Shown here one piece after another: positions 1-8,573 of a DNA stretch of 64,000 bases. The first letter of the stretch is position 1, and each line of letters begins with the position of its first letter. Source of the stretch: Mycolicibacterium crocinum (lineage in GTDB: Bacteria > Actinomycetota > Actinomycetes > Mycobacteriales > Mycobacteriaceae); contig NZ_CP092362.2 in assembly GCF_022370635.2 (NCBI RefSeq), forward strand, positions 1,550,001-1,614,000, in the 5' to 3' direction. The notes below the pieces were generated by a model, which worked only from the letters and a program-made list of their open reading frames with translations, ran no database searches and had not been told where the DNA came from. The translations under genes were made by a program, and so were the position numbers.

Positions 1-415
1 GATGACCGACGTGGAGTTGGCCGCCTCCGACGTGTGGGCCACCGGCATCTCACCGGACAGTTATCCCACCCAGTTCCTGCGCGAAGACCTCGACGCGATG
101 GGGGTGGTTCCCGCCGACCGGCTGTTGGACGTTCCCGACGGCAGCCGGGTGCTGATCGCCGGGGCGGTGACGCACCGGCAACGCCCGGCCACCGCCCAGG
201 GAGTGACGTTCATGAACATCGAGGACGAGACCGGAATGGTCAATGTGCTGTGCATGCCGGGGGTGTGGAACCGCCATCGCAAATTGGCCCAGACCGCTGC
301 AGCGCTGCTGATCCGCGGGCAGGTTCAAAACGCCACGGGAGCAGTGACAGTGGTGGCCGAGCGGATGGGCCGCATCACGATGAAGGTGGGCTCGCGGTCG
401 CGGGATTTCCGCTAG
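1..415 (+). CDS. dnaE2: Error-prone DNA polymerase DnaE2, C-terminal fragment
   Basis: The reading frame is open from the window edge to a TAG at 413-415, so only the last ~138 codons are present. The segment around residues 45-110 has the OB-fold pattern found at the C-terminus of DnaE-type polymerases (SRVLIAGAVTHRQRP, GVTFMNIEDETG, VNVLCMPGVW). DnaE2 is the SOS-induced polymerase of mycobacteria that works with ImuA' and ImuB in damage-induced mutagenesis. DnaE1 also carries an OB fold, but the following Rv3369-like gene matches the dnaE2 neighbourhood of M. tuberculosis (Rv3370c). The catalytic region lies outside the window, so active-site integrity cannot be judged. Confidence 0.85.
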   Translation, partial: MTDVELAASDVWATGISPDSYPTQFLREDLDAMGVVPADRLLDVPDGSRVLIAGAVTHRQRPATAQGVTFMNIEDETGMVNVLCMPGVWNRHRKLAQTAAALLIRGQVQNATGAVTVVAERMGRITMKVGSRSRDFR

Positions 416-419
416 CGCT

Positions 420-830
420 TCACTCCGTCGGCGTCGTCCACACCTTCTCGATGCTGATCCGCAGCCGCAGGTTGTACCCGCCCATCGAGTCGGTCAACCC
501 GGCTTGATCTGACAGCGCACCGTATTTCGCCCAGAACGCCGCGTCGTCCCGCGGGTCGGCATCCTCGCTGTCGATGGTGGCGGGACCGCCGACGACGATG
601 ATGCCGCCGCCATCACCGCTGGAGTCCAGATTCAGGCTGACCCGCGGATGCGAGCCGATGTGGCGCACCTTGGCCGAGCCGGGCGCGGTGTAGACGGTGA
701 TGTCGGTGCCGTCGAAGTAAAACCACACCAACTTGGGCACCGGCTGACCGGATTTGGCGACTGTGGTCAACCAGCCGAAGTTGTCGCCGACAAGCCGATC
801 GCGCACCTCTTGATCCAGTTCAGTTGCCAT
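420..830 (-). CDS. PPOX-family F420/FMN-binding split-barrel protein (Rv3369-like)
   Basis: A 136-residue protein of the pyridoxamine-5'-phosphate-oxidase-like split-barrel superfamily. The N-terminal stretch (GWLTTVAKSGQPVPKLVWF), the strand with DGTDITVYTAPGSAKVRHI and the PRVSLNLDSSGDG segment are typical of the actinobacterial TIGR03667-like group to which Rv3369 belongs. Members bind flavin or F420; the substrate is unknown. It converges on dnaE2 with a 4-bp gap. Its start ATG at 830 sits 7 nt behind a TACATT element and has no Shine-Dalgarno, so the mRNA is probably leaderless. In M. tuberculosis this gene is divergent from the nitroreductase Rv3368c; here an IS110 element separates them. 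Confidence 0.8.
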   Translation of the reverse strand: MATELDQEVRDRLVGDNFGWLTTVAKSGQPVPKLVWFYFDGTDITVYTAPGSAKVRHIGSHPRVSLNLDSSGDGGGIIVVGGPATIDSEDADPRDDAAFWAKYGALSDQAGLTDSMGGYNLRLRISIEKVWTTPTE

Positions 831-837
831 GGGGCCG

Positions 838-843
838 AATGTA
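838..843 (-). promoter_or_regulatory. -10 element for the PPOX gene, leaderless start
   Basis: On the minus strand TACATT matches the mycobacterial TANNNT -10 consensus and lies 7 nt before the ATG, leaving no room for a ribosome binding site. The IS110 left end must lie just beyond this, so the -35 region may come from the element. Confidence 0.4.
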
Positions 844-869
844 GTCTCACCTCAGTGTCAGGGTGAGGT

Positions 870-1064
870 TGCCGCTGTTGCGGTGGTTGGATCCTTTACA
901 CCTGGTGTCTGGCTCGTAGTCTCGGTGCCGCCTTCGGGTTGGCGTGCATGGGTTTTGTCGGCATCGGGTGTGAAGGACCGGCCGGCGTGACTTGATAGGA
1001 GCGTGGCATCGCCCCCACTGAGATGTGTCCGCCGACCGGCCCAACCGTCACCTCACAGTGAATG
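870..1064 (+). ncRNA. Candidate bridge RNA region of the IS110 element
   Basis: Established knowledge: IS110-family elements encode a structured bridge RNA in the non-coding end next to the recombinase start, with loops that pair to target and donor DNA. Here the leader holds a long imperfect stem, 976-987 (GACCGGCCGGCG) against 1030-1041 (CGCCGACCGGCC), 10 of 12 pairs. It encloses a smaller GTGG/CCAC stem near 1003-1018. Family placement and structure suggest a bridge RNA; its exact ends and loop specificities are not resolved. Confidence 0.35.
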
Positions 1065-1076
1065 GAGGCAACCACC

Positions 1077-2129
1077 ATGGTTGTTGTTGGAGCCGATGTA
1101 CACAAGCGCACACATACCTTCGTCGCCGTCGACGAGGTCGGGCGCAAGCTCGGCGAGAAGGTGGTCAAGGCCACCACTGACGGGCATCGTCAGGCTGTGC
1201 AGTGGGTTCGATCCCAGTTTGGGGTCGAGGTGGTGTGGGCGATCGAAGATTGCCGGCACTTGTCGGCGCGGCTGGAGCGAGATCTGCTGACCGCTGATCA
1301 GAAGGTGGTGCGGGTGCCGCCGAAGTTGATGGCCTATGCCCGAGCCTCGGCGCGGACCCGGGGTAAGTCTGACCCGATCGATGCGCTGGCCGTGGCGCGG
1401 GCCTACTTACGGGAGCCCGATCTGCCAATCGCCTCACACGACCAGACGTCACGCGAGCTGAAGTTGCTGATTGACCGCCGCGAAGACCTTGTCGGGCAAC
1501 GGACTTCGACGATCAATCGGTTGTTGTGGCGGGTTCACGAGCTCGATCCCGGCCATGCCCCGAAATCAGGCTCGCTGGATCTAGCCAAGCATCGCAAGTT
1601 GCTCGGCGACTGGCTGGACACGGTGCCTGGTCTGGTCGCTGAGCTCGCCCGCGACGAGCTGGCCGATATCACCCGGCTCACCGAACAGATCGATGCGTTG
1701 GCCAAGCGGATCGGTGAGCGCGTGCGGGTCATCGCACCGGTACTGCTGGCGATGCCGGGGTGCGGCGAGCTCACCGCGGCCAAGATCGTCGGCGAAACCG
1801 CCGGGGTGACTCGCTTCAAAAGCGAGGCCGCTTTCGCCCGTCACAGCGGTGTAGCGCCGATACCTGTGTGGTCGGGCAATACCGCCGGACGGGTCCGCAT
1901 GACCCGCACAGGCAACCGTCAGCTCAACGCTGCCCTGCACCGCATCGCGGTCACCCAGATCCGCCTCGATGGACTAGGCCAGGCCTACTACCGACACCGA
2001 CTCGCTCAAGGCGACTCCAGCACCGAAGCCCTGCGCTGCCTCAAACGCCGCCTCGCCCGCGTCGTGTTCAGCCACCTACGAACCGACCACCAAAACCAAC
2101 TCACCCCTTGCCAAACAGCAGCAGCTTGA
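1077..2129 (+). CDS. IS110-family transposase (DEDD recombinase)
   Basis: A 350-residue IS110 recombinase. The N-terminal RuvC-like DEDD domain shows Asp7 (GADVHK), Glu57 (AIEDC), Asp99 and Asp102 (KSDPIDA). The C-terminal Transposase_20 domain follows (LLAMPGCGELTAAKIVGE, then VWSGNTAGRVRMTRTGN with the serine-glycine expected at the catalytic serine). I choose ATG 1077 because GGAGG at 1064-1068 lies 8 nt upstream; the earlier in-frame ATG at 1062 overlaps that site. The frame is intact at normal length, so the copy may be active. Its stop lies 14 nt before the nitroreductase start, so read-through into that gene is possible. Confidence 0.9.
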   Translation: MVVVGADVHKRTHTFVAVDEVGRKLGEKVVKATTDGHRQAVQWVRSQFGVEVVWAIEDCRHLSARLERDLLTADQKVVRVPPKLMAYARASARTRGKSDPIDALAVARAYLREPDLPIASHDQTSRELKLLIDRREDLVGQRTSTINRLLWRVHELDPGHAPKSGSLDLAKHRKLLGDWLDTVPGLVAELARDELADITRLTEQIDALAKRIGERVRVIAPVLLAMPGCGELTAAKIVGETAGVTRFKSEAAFARHSGVAPIPVWSGNTAGRVRMTRTGNRQLNAALHRIAVTQIRLDGLGQAYYRHRLAQGDSSTEALRCLKRRLARVVFSHLRTDHQNQLTPCQTAAA

Positions 2130-2143
2130 CATAGGAGAAACCC

Positions 2144-2785
2144 ATGACACTCGATCTGACCGTTGATGAACTCTTGACTTCCACCCGATCGGTGCGCAAG
2201 CGGCTCGACTTCGACCGGCCGGTGCCGCGTGAGGTCCTGATGGAGTGTCTGGATCTCGCCCTGCAGGCACCCACCGGCTCCAACGCCCAGGGCTGGCAGT
2301 TCTTGTTCGTCGAGGACCCCGCCAAGAAGAAGGCGCTGGCCGACATCTACCGCGCCAACGGCACGCCTTACCTGAATCTGCCCGCGCCCGTGCGCGGCGA
2401 CATGCGCGACGCGCAGATGGATTCGGTGCTGAGTTCGGCCAAGTACCTCAACGAAAACCTCGAGAAGGCACCGGTGTTCCTGATCCCGTGCCTGGAGGGC
2501 CGCCCCGACGGCGCCCCCGCCGGAATGCAGGCGTCCTACTGGGGCTCCCTGATCCCCGCCGCATGGAGCTTCATGCTCGCCCTGCGGTCCCGCGGTCTCG
2601 GCTCGGCCTACACCACGCTGCACCTGATCGGCGACGGCGAGAAGCAGGCCGCCGAGCTTCTCGGCATCCCCTTCGAGCACTACACCCAGGGCGGCCTCTG
2701 GCCGATCGCCTACACCAAGGGCACCGACTTCAAGCCCGCCAAGCGGCTGCCCGCCGAGCAGCTCACCCACTGGGACAGTTGGTGA
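2144..2785 (+). CDS. Nitroreductase family protein (Rv3368c-like)
   Basis: A 213-residue FMN-dependent nitroreductase-fold protein. The N-terminal phosphate-binding pattern is present (STRSVRKRLDF, residues ~13-23), followed by the LQAPTGSNAQGWQFLFV segment that lines the FMN site and a C-terminal GLGSAYTT / AELLGIPFEHY region. Members reduce nitro or quinone groups with NAD(P)H; the natural substrate is unknown. Shine-Dalgarno AGGAG at 2133-2137 is 6 nt before ATG. The IS110 element has inserted immediately upstream, so the native promoter is probably displaced while the ribosome binding site is intact. Confidence 0.85.
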   Translation: MTLDLTVDELLTSTRSVRKRLDFDRPVPREVLMECLDLALQAPTGSNAQGWQFLFVEDPAKKKALADIYRANGTPYLNLPAPVRGDMRDAQMDSVLSSAKYLNENLEKAPVFLIPCLEGRPDGAPAGMQASYWGSLIPAAWSFMLALRSRGLGSAYTTLHLIGDGEKQAAELLGIPFEHYTQGGLWPIAYTKGTDFKPAKRLPAEQLTHWDSW

Positions 2786-2795
2786 CAGCGCCGGC

Positions 2796-3260
2796 CTAGC
2801 GGCCGCCGCCGAACCCGTGCTGGCGCCACGCCTCATAGGCGACCACCGCCGCGGCGTTCGACAGATTCAGTGACCGCCGGCCCGGCAGCATCGGGATGCG
2901 CACCTGTTCGGTGATGTGCGGATCGGCGAGCGTCGCCGCGTCCAGACCCGTCGGCTCCGGGCCGAACAGCATCACGTCGCCCGGCTCGTAGGCGATATCG
3001 AACGACGAGCGCGTGGCATGGGCGGTGAACGCGAACACCCGCGCACCCGCGACCGCGGCCCACGCCTGTTCCAAGTTCGCGTGCACCGTCACCGACGCCA
3101 GGTCGTGGTAGTCGAGTCCGGCACGACGCAGCTTCGGTTCGGAGAGGTCGAACCCCAACGGCTCCACCAGATGCAACTCACATCCGGTGGCTGCGACCAT
3201 GCGGATGGCATTGCCGGTGTTCGGCGCGATCCGCGGTGAATAGAACATCAGCCGGAACAC
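2796..3260 (-). CDS. trmL: tRNA (cytidine/uridine-34 2'-O)-methyltransferase, SpoU/TrmL family
   Basis: A 154-residue single-domain SPOUT methyltransferase, the length of Rv3366 (annotated spoU). The three trefoil-knot motifs are visible: SPRIAPNTGNAIRM near the N-terminus, VMLFGPEPTGL in the middle, and IPMLPGRRSLNLSNAAAVV near the C-terminus. The family methylates the 2'-OH of the wobble nucleotide in tRNA-Leu. GGAGG at 3267-3271 lies 6 nt upstream of GTG 3260, so I prefer that start to GTG 3266, which abuts the site. It is divergent from the neighbouring methyltransferase with a 32-bp gap. Confidence 0.9.
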   Translation of the reverse strand: MFRLMFYSPRIAPNTGNAIRMVAATGCELHLVEPLGFDLSEPKLRRAGLDYHDLASVTVHANLEQAWAAVAGARVFAFTAHATRSSFDIAYEPGDVMLFGPEPTGLDAATLADPHITEQVRIPMLPGRRSLNLSNAAAVVAYEAWRQHGFGGGR

Positions 3261-3292
3261 GGACACCCTCCGGGCATGCGGATAATGGCGTC

Positions 3293-3898
3293 ATGGTCGA
3301 GACCAGTCTTTGGATGCAGAAAGTCGCGGCCGATCCCGGACATTCGCAGTGGTACATCGAGCGCTTTCGCGCGATGGAGCGCGCCGGTGACGACGTGGTC
3401 GGCGAAGCCCGCCTCATCGACGCGATGGCTCGGCGAGGCTCCCACATCCTCGACGCCGGCTGCGGGCCAGGCCGGGTCGGTGGATACCTCGCCGGCGTCG
3501 GTCACCGGGTGGTCGGGGTCGACGTCGACCCGGCGCTCATCGAGGCCGCCGAACACGACCATCCCGGCCCCCGCTGGCTGGTCGGTGACCTCGCCGAGCT
3601 GGACCTGCCTGCGCGCGGGATCACCGAACCGTTCGACATCATCGTTTCGGCGGGCAACGTCATGACGTTCCTCGCGCCGAGCACCCGGGTGCAGGTGCTG
3701 TCCCGGCTGCGTGCGCATCTCGCCGCCGACGGACGTGCGGTCATCGGCTTCGGCGCTGGCCGCGATTACGCGTACAGCCAGTTCCTCGACGACGCCGCCG
3801 AAGCCGGGTTCGGACAAGATCTGCTGCTGTCCACCTGGGATGTGCGGCCGTTTACCGATGACTCCGACTTTCTCGTCGCGCTGCTCAAGCCAGCGTAG
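3293..3898 (+). CDS. Class I SAM-dependent methyltransferase
   Basis: A 201-residue Rossmann-fold methyltransferase. Motif I (ILDAGCGPGRVGGYLA, about residues 50-65), the acidic end of strand 2 (VVGVDVDP) and motif II/III (VGDLAELDL, FDIIVSAGNVMTF) are clear. The target molecule cannot be inferred. The start is taken at ATG 3293 (MVETSLWMQK): an in-frame start 57 nt upstream would overlap the divergent trmL and adds residues unlike the family. A hairpin at 3926-3941 lies just downstream. Confidence 0.8.
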   Translation: MVETSLWMQKVAADPGHSQWYIERFRAMERAGDDVVGEARLIDAMARRGSHILDAGCGPGRVGGYLAGVGHRVVGVDVDPALIEAAEHDHPGPRWLVGDLAELDLPARGITEPFDIIVSAGNVMTFLAPSTRVQVLSRLRAHLAADGRAVIGFGAGRDYAYSQFLDDAAEAGFGQDLLLSTWDVRPFTDDSDFLVALLKPA

Positions 3899-3925
3899 GT
3901 AATTCGTGTGAGTCGATGATCTCAG

Positions 3926-3941
3926 TTGTGCCGCAGCACAA
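3926..3941 (+). terminator. Hairpin after the methyltransferase gene
   Basis: TTGTGC-CGCA-GCACAA forms a perfect 6-bp stem with a 4-nt loop, followed by TTT. It is a short, plausible intrinsic terminator 28 nt after the stop codon. Confidence 0.4.
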
Positions 3942-3948
3942 TTTGCTC

Positions 3949-3979
3949 GACACCCCCTAACGCGAATTGACCGGGTGTC
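3949..3979. promoter_or_regulatory. Inverted repeat upstream of the conservon operon
   Basis: GACACCC (3949-3955) and GGGTGTC (3973-3979) are perfect 7-bp arms with a 17-nt spacer, about 130 nt before the kinase start. It could be a regulator site or part of a termination structure. Nothing else is clear in the 210-bp gap 3899-4108 apart from AGGAAG at ~4098-4103 before the kinase. Confidence 0.25.
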
Positions 3980-4108
3980 ACCGGTATCTCTCTGTTCAGT
4001 AACGACTCTGGAAGTGCTGGGCAATGGCTGTCATACTCGACGAATTGCCAGGGGTTATGCGCAGCTCCGTTGTGAATCAACACGGGCAGCGATGACCAGG
4101 AAGTCCGG

Positions 4109-6694
4109 ATGAATCAGACTCAACAGCCGTCAACCGTGCCGCCGAAGCGGCCGTCGCGGTGGTCGCTGGGCAACTGGCCGGTCCGGGGCAAAGTCTTTGC
4201 GATCGTGGCCGTTCCGCTGGCGCTCGCGCTCGCCTTCGCGGGCGCCCGCATTTGGGACGGGGTGAATTCGGCGCGGGATCTGCAGGTCGCGGCCGATCGC
4301 GTCCAGATGATTCCGGTGATCGAGAGCTACGTCGGCGCCCTGCAGGGAGTGCTGCTGGCCTACTCGGGAGGCGGGGACACCCAGTCGGCGGCAAACACAT
4401 TCGACAAGAGCAAGGCCACCCTGCAGAACAAGCTCAACTCCACCGACGTCGCGCCCGACGTTCGCACCGGTGTGACCAACCTGCTCACCGGCGGCCAGCA
4501 ACTGGTGGCCGCGGTGTCGGCGAACACCATCGGGCTGCGAGACCGGATCACCAGCTACGCGCCGATCCTGCTGACCGCGGAAGACGCCATCAACGGTTCG
4601 GTGCGCCTCGATGACGAGAAACTGCGGGCACAGACCCAGGGCCTGAGCCGCGCGGTCGGCGCGCGCGGCCAGATGCTGATGCAGGAACTGCTCGTCGAGC
4701 AGGGCGGCGACCTGCCCGAGCCGGAACTGCGCACGTCGATGATCACGCTGGCCGGCACTGAGCCGTCGACGTTGTTCGGCATGAGCCAGGTGCTCGGCGT
4801 CGGCTCTGCTGAGGCCAAGACCCTGCAGAGCGAGATGGTCCGGCGGATGGGCATCATGTCCAGCCCCGACGCCGCGCTGGCGGGCAACGCCGACCTGCGT
4901 CAGTCGCTGCAGGCGACCGACGCCATCGCCGAGAAGGTCGTCGCGAGCACCACCGACGAGGTCACCACGTCGGTGCAGCAGATGGCCACCGACCGCAAGC
5001 ATGCCGTCATCCGCGACTCGCTACTGGTGCTGGCCGCGTTCATCGCCGCGCTGGTCGTGGTGCTGCTGGTGGCTCGCTCCCTGGTCCGGCCGCTGCGCAT
5101 TCTGCGCGACAGCGCGCTGCGGGTCGCCCACACCGATCTCGAGCGGGGCATCGCCCGCGTCCGGGCCGGCGACGAACGCGAACCCGACCCGCTGCCGGTC
5201 TACACCACCGAGGAGATCGGGCAGGTCGCTCACGCGGTCGACGAACTGCACACCCAGGCGCTGCTGCTCGCCGGCGACGAGGCGCGGCTGCGGCTCGTGG
5301 TCAACGAGATGTTCGAGACGATGTCGCGGCGTAACCGCTCGCTGGTCGACCAGCAGCTCGCGCTGATCGACCGGCTGGAGAAGAACGAGAAGGACCCGGA
5401 GCGGCTCGACAACCTGTTCCGGCTTGACCACCTGGCCACCCGGATGCGGCGCATCGGCTCCAACCTTCTGGTGCTGGCCGGTGCGCAGGTGTCCCGCGAC
5501 CACCGCGAGTCTCTGCCGTTGGCCAATGCCGTCAACGCCGCGGTCTCGGAGGTCGAGGACTACAAGCGGGTGGAGGTCGGCGACGTGCCCGACTCCGCGC
5601 TGATCGGGCGGGTCTCCGCCGACGCGGTGCACATGCTCGCCGAACTGATCGACAACGCGCTGCGTTACTCACCGCCGATCTCGCCGGTGCGGGTCAGCGC
5701 GGTGCACACCAGCAACGCGGGGGTGCTGATCGAGGTGCACGACGACGGCATTGGCATGACCGACAGTGACCTGCGGATCGCCAACATGCGGCTGCATGCC
5801 GGTGGCGAGGTCAGCCAGGACAACACCCGGCACATGGGACTGTTCGTGGTCGGCCGGCTGGCGCACATGCACGGCATGGAGGTGCGGCTGCGCAACGCCG
5901 TCGAGGGGGAGCCGTCTTCGGGGACCACGGCCGAGCTCTTCATCCCGGCCAAACTGCTCGAACACTCCACCCCGATCGGGGACGACGCAGTGCGCTACGA
6001 CGCGCCCTCCGAAGCGCCGGTTGACCAGGACGCGTATGCCGCACCGTTCGCCGCGGTGGTCGAGCCGGAGGCAGTCGAAGCCAGTGGCCTGCCGCGACGC
6101 TCGCCGGGTTCCAGCGGGATCACCGGCGCGCCACCGCCACAACAGGAACCAGAACCGGAGCCGGAGCCCGAACCGCAGCCTTCACTGTGGTTCGCCGACG
6201 CGGGATCCGCAGCCGAGAACGAGCACGCCTCGGACACCTCACGCTTCTTCACCGCGCGGACGCGGGCCGAGGAGGCACGCGAGGAGCACCTCGACATCAG
6301 CGATATGGACGTGTTGGCCGCCGACCTGTCGGCACCCGACTTCGAGGACACCGATACCGACTTCATCTACCAGAAGATGCTCAACGAGCTGATGGTCGAC
6401 CCGCACACCATCGCGGTGCCCCAGGACTGGAAGTCGGTGTGGGACAACGGTTGGGAGACTGCCGCCGAGGTGGACAACGTGCCGGTGCAGGACCACACCG
6501 AACACGGCTTGCCGGTCCGCGATCCCGGCGCCCGGTTGGTGCCCGGCGCCGCCGAGCCGATCTCGGCGCCTGCTCTGCCGCAACGTGATCCCGACGCGGT
6601 CCGCTCCTCGTTCAGCAGCCACTTCGGTGGCGTGCGGGCCGCGCGTTCCGACCTCCAGGCCGGTTCCGCAGAGAACGGAAAAGACCACTCATGA
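4109..6694 (+). CDS. Histidine-kinase-like sensor of the conservon (CvnA type, Rv3365c-like)
   Basis: An 861-residue membrane sensor. TM1 is at ~28-49, an extracytoplasmic sensing region at ~50-303 (nitrate/nitrite-sensor-like helical fold by placement), TM2 at ~304-326, then HAMP, a helical segment with [20 protein letters not shown] in place of a classical DHp box, and a HATPase_c domain with N-box [12 protein letters not shown] (~511) and G-box DDGIGM (~546). The C-terminal ~240 residues are low complexity and acidic, with a run of Glu-Pro repeats near 675. No response regulator is encoded nearby. In actinobacterial conservons this protein works with the downstream roadblock, DUF742 and GTPase proteins in a membrane-associated, G-protein-like relay. 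Confidence 0.9.
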   Translation: MNQTQQPSTVPPKRPSRWSLGNWPVRGKVFAIVAVPLALALAFAGARIWDGVNSARDLQVAADRVQMIPVIESYVGALQGVLLAYSGGGDTQSAANTFDKSKATLQNKLNSTDVAPDVRTGVTNLLTGGQQLVAAVSANTIGLRDRITSYAPILLTAEDAINGSVRLDDEKLRAQTQGLSRAVGARGQMLMQELLVEQGGDLPEPELRTSMITLAGTEPSTLFGMSQVLGVGSAEAKTLQSEMVRRMGIMSSPDAALAGNADLRQSLQATDAIAEKVVASTTDEVTTSVQQMATDRKHAVIRDSLLVLAAFIAALVVVLLVARSLVRPLRILRDSALRVAHTDLERGIARVRAGDEREPDPLPVYTTEEIGQVAHAVDELHTQALLLAGDEARLRLVVNEMFETMSRRNRSLVDQQLALIDRLEKNEKDPERLDNLFRLDHLATRMRRIGSNLLVLAGAQVSRDHRESLPLANAVNAAVSEVEDYKRVEVGDVPDSALIGRVSADAVHMLAELIDNALRYSPPISPVRVSAVHTSNAGVLIEVHDDGIGMTDSDLRIANMRLHAGGEVSQDNTRHMGLFVVGRLAHMHGMEVRLRNAVEGEPSSGTTAELFIPAKLLEHSTPIGDDAVRYDAPSEAPVDQDAYAAPFAAVVEPEAVEASGLPRRSPGSSGITGAPPPQQEPEPEPEPEPQPSLWFADAGSAAENEHASDTSRFFTARTRAEEAREEHLDISDMDVLAADLSAPDFEDTDTDFIYQKMLNELMVDPHTIAVPQDWKSVWDNGWETAAEVDNVPVQDHTEHGLPVRDPGARLVPGAAEPISAPALPQRDPDAVRSSFSSHFGGVRAARSDLQAGSAENGKDHS

Positions 6695-7104
6695 CCTTGC
6701 CGCAACGGCCGCAGAACAATTCACTCGACTGGCTGGTGTCGAACTTCGCCCGTGATGTGCCCGGTGTCTCGCACGCGGTACTGGTGTCTGTCGACGGTCT
6801 GTTGATCGCGGCCAGTGAGCAACTGCCGCGTGAACGCGCCGAGCAGCTGGCCGCGGTGACCTCGGGGCTGGCCAGCCTGGCCGCGGGTGCGGCACAGCTT
6901 TTTGAGGCCGGCCAAGTCCTGCAATCGGTGGTCGAGATGGCCGGGGGCTTCCTGCTGGTGATGCGGGTCGGTGACGGATCGCATCTGGCCACGCTGGCCG
7001 CGCCGAACTGTGACATCGGCCAAATCGGTTATGAGATGGCAGTTCTGGTTGAGCGAGTGGGCAACGTGGTCTCGTCGTCACGGCGGGCTGCGCAACCGTC
7101 GTGA
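6691..7104 (+). CDS. Roadblock/LC7 domain protein (CvnB type, Rv3364c-like)
   Basis: A 137-residue roadblock/LC7 protein that starts inside the kinase stop (ATGA overlap), so the two are translationally coupled. The roadblock fold reads through [36 protein letters not shown] and [20 protein letters not shown]. Roadblock proteins act as partners or GTPase-activating proteins for Ras-like GTPases, here probably the product encoded at 7438-8013. The M. tuberculosis homologue Rv3364c has been reported to inhibit host cathepsin G; whether that applies here is unknown. Confidence 0.92.
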   Translation: MTLPQRPQNNSLDWLVSNFARDVPGVSHAVLVSVDGLLIAASEQLPRERAEQLAAVTSGLASLAAGAAQLFEAGQVLQSVVEMAGGFLLVMRVGDGSHLATLAAPNCDIGQIGYEMAVLVERVGNVVSSSRRAAQPS

Positions 7105-7457
7105 CCGGTGACGCTGAGGCGAACCTGGTGCGCCCCTACACGCTGACCGCGGGGCGTACCGACACCTCTGTCGAACTTCCCATCGAGGCGCCGATCCAGA
7201 CGATGCCGACGGCGGACACCCCGCATTGGCCGTCGGGTGACGTGCGCGGGCGGATCTGTGAACTGTGCGCCGACCGCCCATCGGTGGCCGAAATCTCGGC
7301 GCTGCTCGATCTTCCGCTCGGCGTCGCGCGCGTCCTCGTCGGTGACCTCGTGACGGCGGGTTATCTTCGGGTGGAGACCACTTTGACCGACCGCTCGACG
7401 TCGGACGAGCGCCGCAGCCTGATAGGAAGGACCCTTCGTGGCCTACGAGCCCTCTGA
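7101..7457 (+). CDS. DUF742 protein (CvnC type, Rv3363c-like)
   Basis: A 118-residue protein beginning with GTG in a 4-bp overlap with the roadblock gene. The N-terminal [11 protein letters not shown] motif and the winged-helix-like half ([33 protein letters not shown]) define DUF742. In conservons it is always the third gene and probably bridges sensor and GTPase. It shares 20 bp with the following GTPase gene. Confidence 0.92.
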   Translation: MTGDAEANLVRPYTLTAGRTDTSVELPIEAPIQTMPTADTPHWPSGDVRGRICELCADRPSVAEISALLDLPLGVARVLVGDLVTAGYLRVETTLTDRSTSDERRSLIGRTLRGLRAL

Positions 7458-8013
7458 GGGGCGATCATCTGCTTCGACGAAGATCGTCGTCGCGGGTGGG
7501 TTCGGTGCAGGCAAGACCACATTCGTGGGGGCGGTGTCGGAGATCATGCCGTTGCGCACCGAAGCGATGGTGACCGACGCCTCGACTGCCGTGGACACCC
7601 TCGACGCCACACCGGGCAAGTCGACGACGACGGTGGCGATGGACTTCGGGCGTATCACCCTCGACCAGGATCTGGTGCTCTACCTGTTCGGCACGCCGGG
7701 GCAGCGCAGGTTCTGGTTCATGTGGGACGACCTGGTGCGCGGCGCGATCGGGGCGATCATCCTGGTCGACGTGCGCCGGCTGCAGGACAGCTTCGCCGCC
7801 GTCGACTTCTTCGAGCACCGCAAGATGCCGTTCCTGATCGCGGTCAACGAATTCGACGGTGCACCAAAGTATCCCACCGACGAGGTGCGCCGGGCGCTCA
7901 CGCTGCCGGATACCACACCGGTGCTCACCGTCGATGCCAGGGACCGCAAGTCGGCCACCGATGCACTGATCGCGATCAGCGAGTACGCGCTGGCAAGCCT
8001 GGCACCCAACTAG
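7438..8013 (+). CDS. mfpB: Conservon small GTPase (CvnD type, MfpB, Rv3362c-like)
   Basis: A 191-residue Ras-like GTP-binding protein. The P-loop GGFGAGKT is at 20-27, a degenerate G3 reads LFGTPGQ (Gly where Asp is usual), and G4 is NEFD instead of NKxD, variants characteristic of this actinobacterial family. It starts with GTG 20 bp inside the DUF742 gene and is followed 8 bp later by mfpA. In M. smegmatis the equivalent GTPase has been linked to MfpA-dependent fluoroquinolone response, so the operon layout supports a GTPase/MfpA functional pair. Confidence 0.92.
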   Translation: MAYEPSEGRSSASTKIVVAGGFGAGKTTFVGAVSEIMPLRTEAMVTDASTAVDTLDATPGKSTTTVAMDFGRITLDQDLVLYLFGTPGQRRFWFMWDDLVRGAIGAIILVDVRRLQDSFAAVDFFEHRKMPFLIAVNEFDGAPKYPTDEVRRALTLPDTTPVLTVDARDRKSATDALIAISEYALASLAPN

Positions 8014-8021
8014 AGCTGCCT

Positions 8022-8573
8022 GTGGACCACTGGACCGATCGCGAATTTGTCGGCCACGACTTTCGCGACGAGGACCTCTCGGGCCTGCACACCGAGCAGG
8101 TGGTGTTCACCGAGTGCGACTTCGGCGGCGCGAACCTGTCCGAGTCGGTGCATGAGGGGTCGGCCTTTCGCAATTGCCGTTTCCTGCGAACCACTCTGTG
8201 GCACAGCACGTTCCGCAACTGCAGCATGCTCGGCTCGACGTTCGAGAACTGCCGGCTGCGCCCGATCGTGTTCGACGAGGTCGATTTCACGCTCGCGGTC
8301 CTGGGCGGGGCCGACCTGCGGGAAGTGGATCTATCCGGATCTCGCCTGCGCGAAGCCGGCCTGGTGCAGGCCGATCTGCGCAAGGCGGTGTTGCGAGGAG
8401 CGGATCTGACCGGCGCGCGCACCAACGGATTGCAGCTCGAGCAGGCCGACTTGCGCGGCGCGCGCATCGATCCCACGCTGTGGACCACCGCTGCGTTGCG
8501 GGGCGCGCGCATCGACGTCGCACAGGCACTGGCGTACTCGGCTGCGCACGGTCTCGACGTCAGCGGGGGGTGA
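8022..8573 (+). CDS. mfpA: Pentapeptide-repeat protein MfpA, DNA gyrase-binding DNA mimic
   Basis: A 183-residue right-handed quadrilateral beta-helix protein built of A(D/N)LXX and related pentapeptides (for example GGADLREVDLSGSRLREAGL). MfpA of M. tuberculosis (Rv3361c, also 183 residues) dimerises, mimics B-form DNA and protects gyrase from fluoroquinolones. The conserved N-terminal section (FRDEDLSGLHTEQ, TTLWHSTFRNCSMLGS) matches it closely. The start is GTG 8022: the frame stays open far upstream into mfpB but only this start gives family length. There is no strong Shine-Dalgarno, so translation is probably coupled to mfpB, 8 nt upstream. Confidence 0.95.
   Translation: MDHWTDREFVGHDFRDEDLSGLHTEQVVFTECDFGGANLSESVHEGSAFRNCRFLRTTLWHSTFRNCSMLGSTFENCRLRPIVFDEVDFTLAVLGGADLREVDLSGSRLREAGLVQADLRKAVLRGADLTGARTNGLQLEQADLRGARIDPTLWTTAALRGARIDVAQALAYSAAHGLDVSGG

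Larger units (their letters stand above)
846..2130 (+). mobile_element. IS110-family insertion sequence (ends approximate)
   Basis: One IS110-type recombinase gene with a ~230-nt non-coding leader lies between two genes that are directly divergent in M. tuberculosis (Rv3369 and Rv3368c). No terminal inverted repeats or target duplication are evident, as expected for IS110. The left end must lie after the -10 element at 838-843 and the right end before the Shine-Dalgarno at 2133-2137. CTCACC occurs near both boundaries (846-851 and 2100-2105), but I cannot prove that it marks the junctions. The exact ends need an empty-site allele. Confidence 0.65.

Noticed and set aside
871..2125. Terminal inverted repeats for the IS element (GTTGCCGCTGTTG... 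versus CCAAACAGCAGCAGC)
   Set aside because: Only about 11 of 15 positions pair, the second copy lies in the recombinase coding end, and IS110 elements usually lack terminal inverted repeats.
3236..3292. Upstream start for the methyltransferase at 3236
   Set aside because: It would overlap the start of divergent trmL and adds 19 residues without family resemblance; ATG 3293 gives a normal N-terminus.
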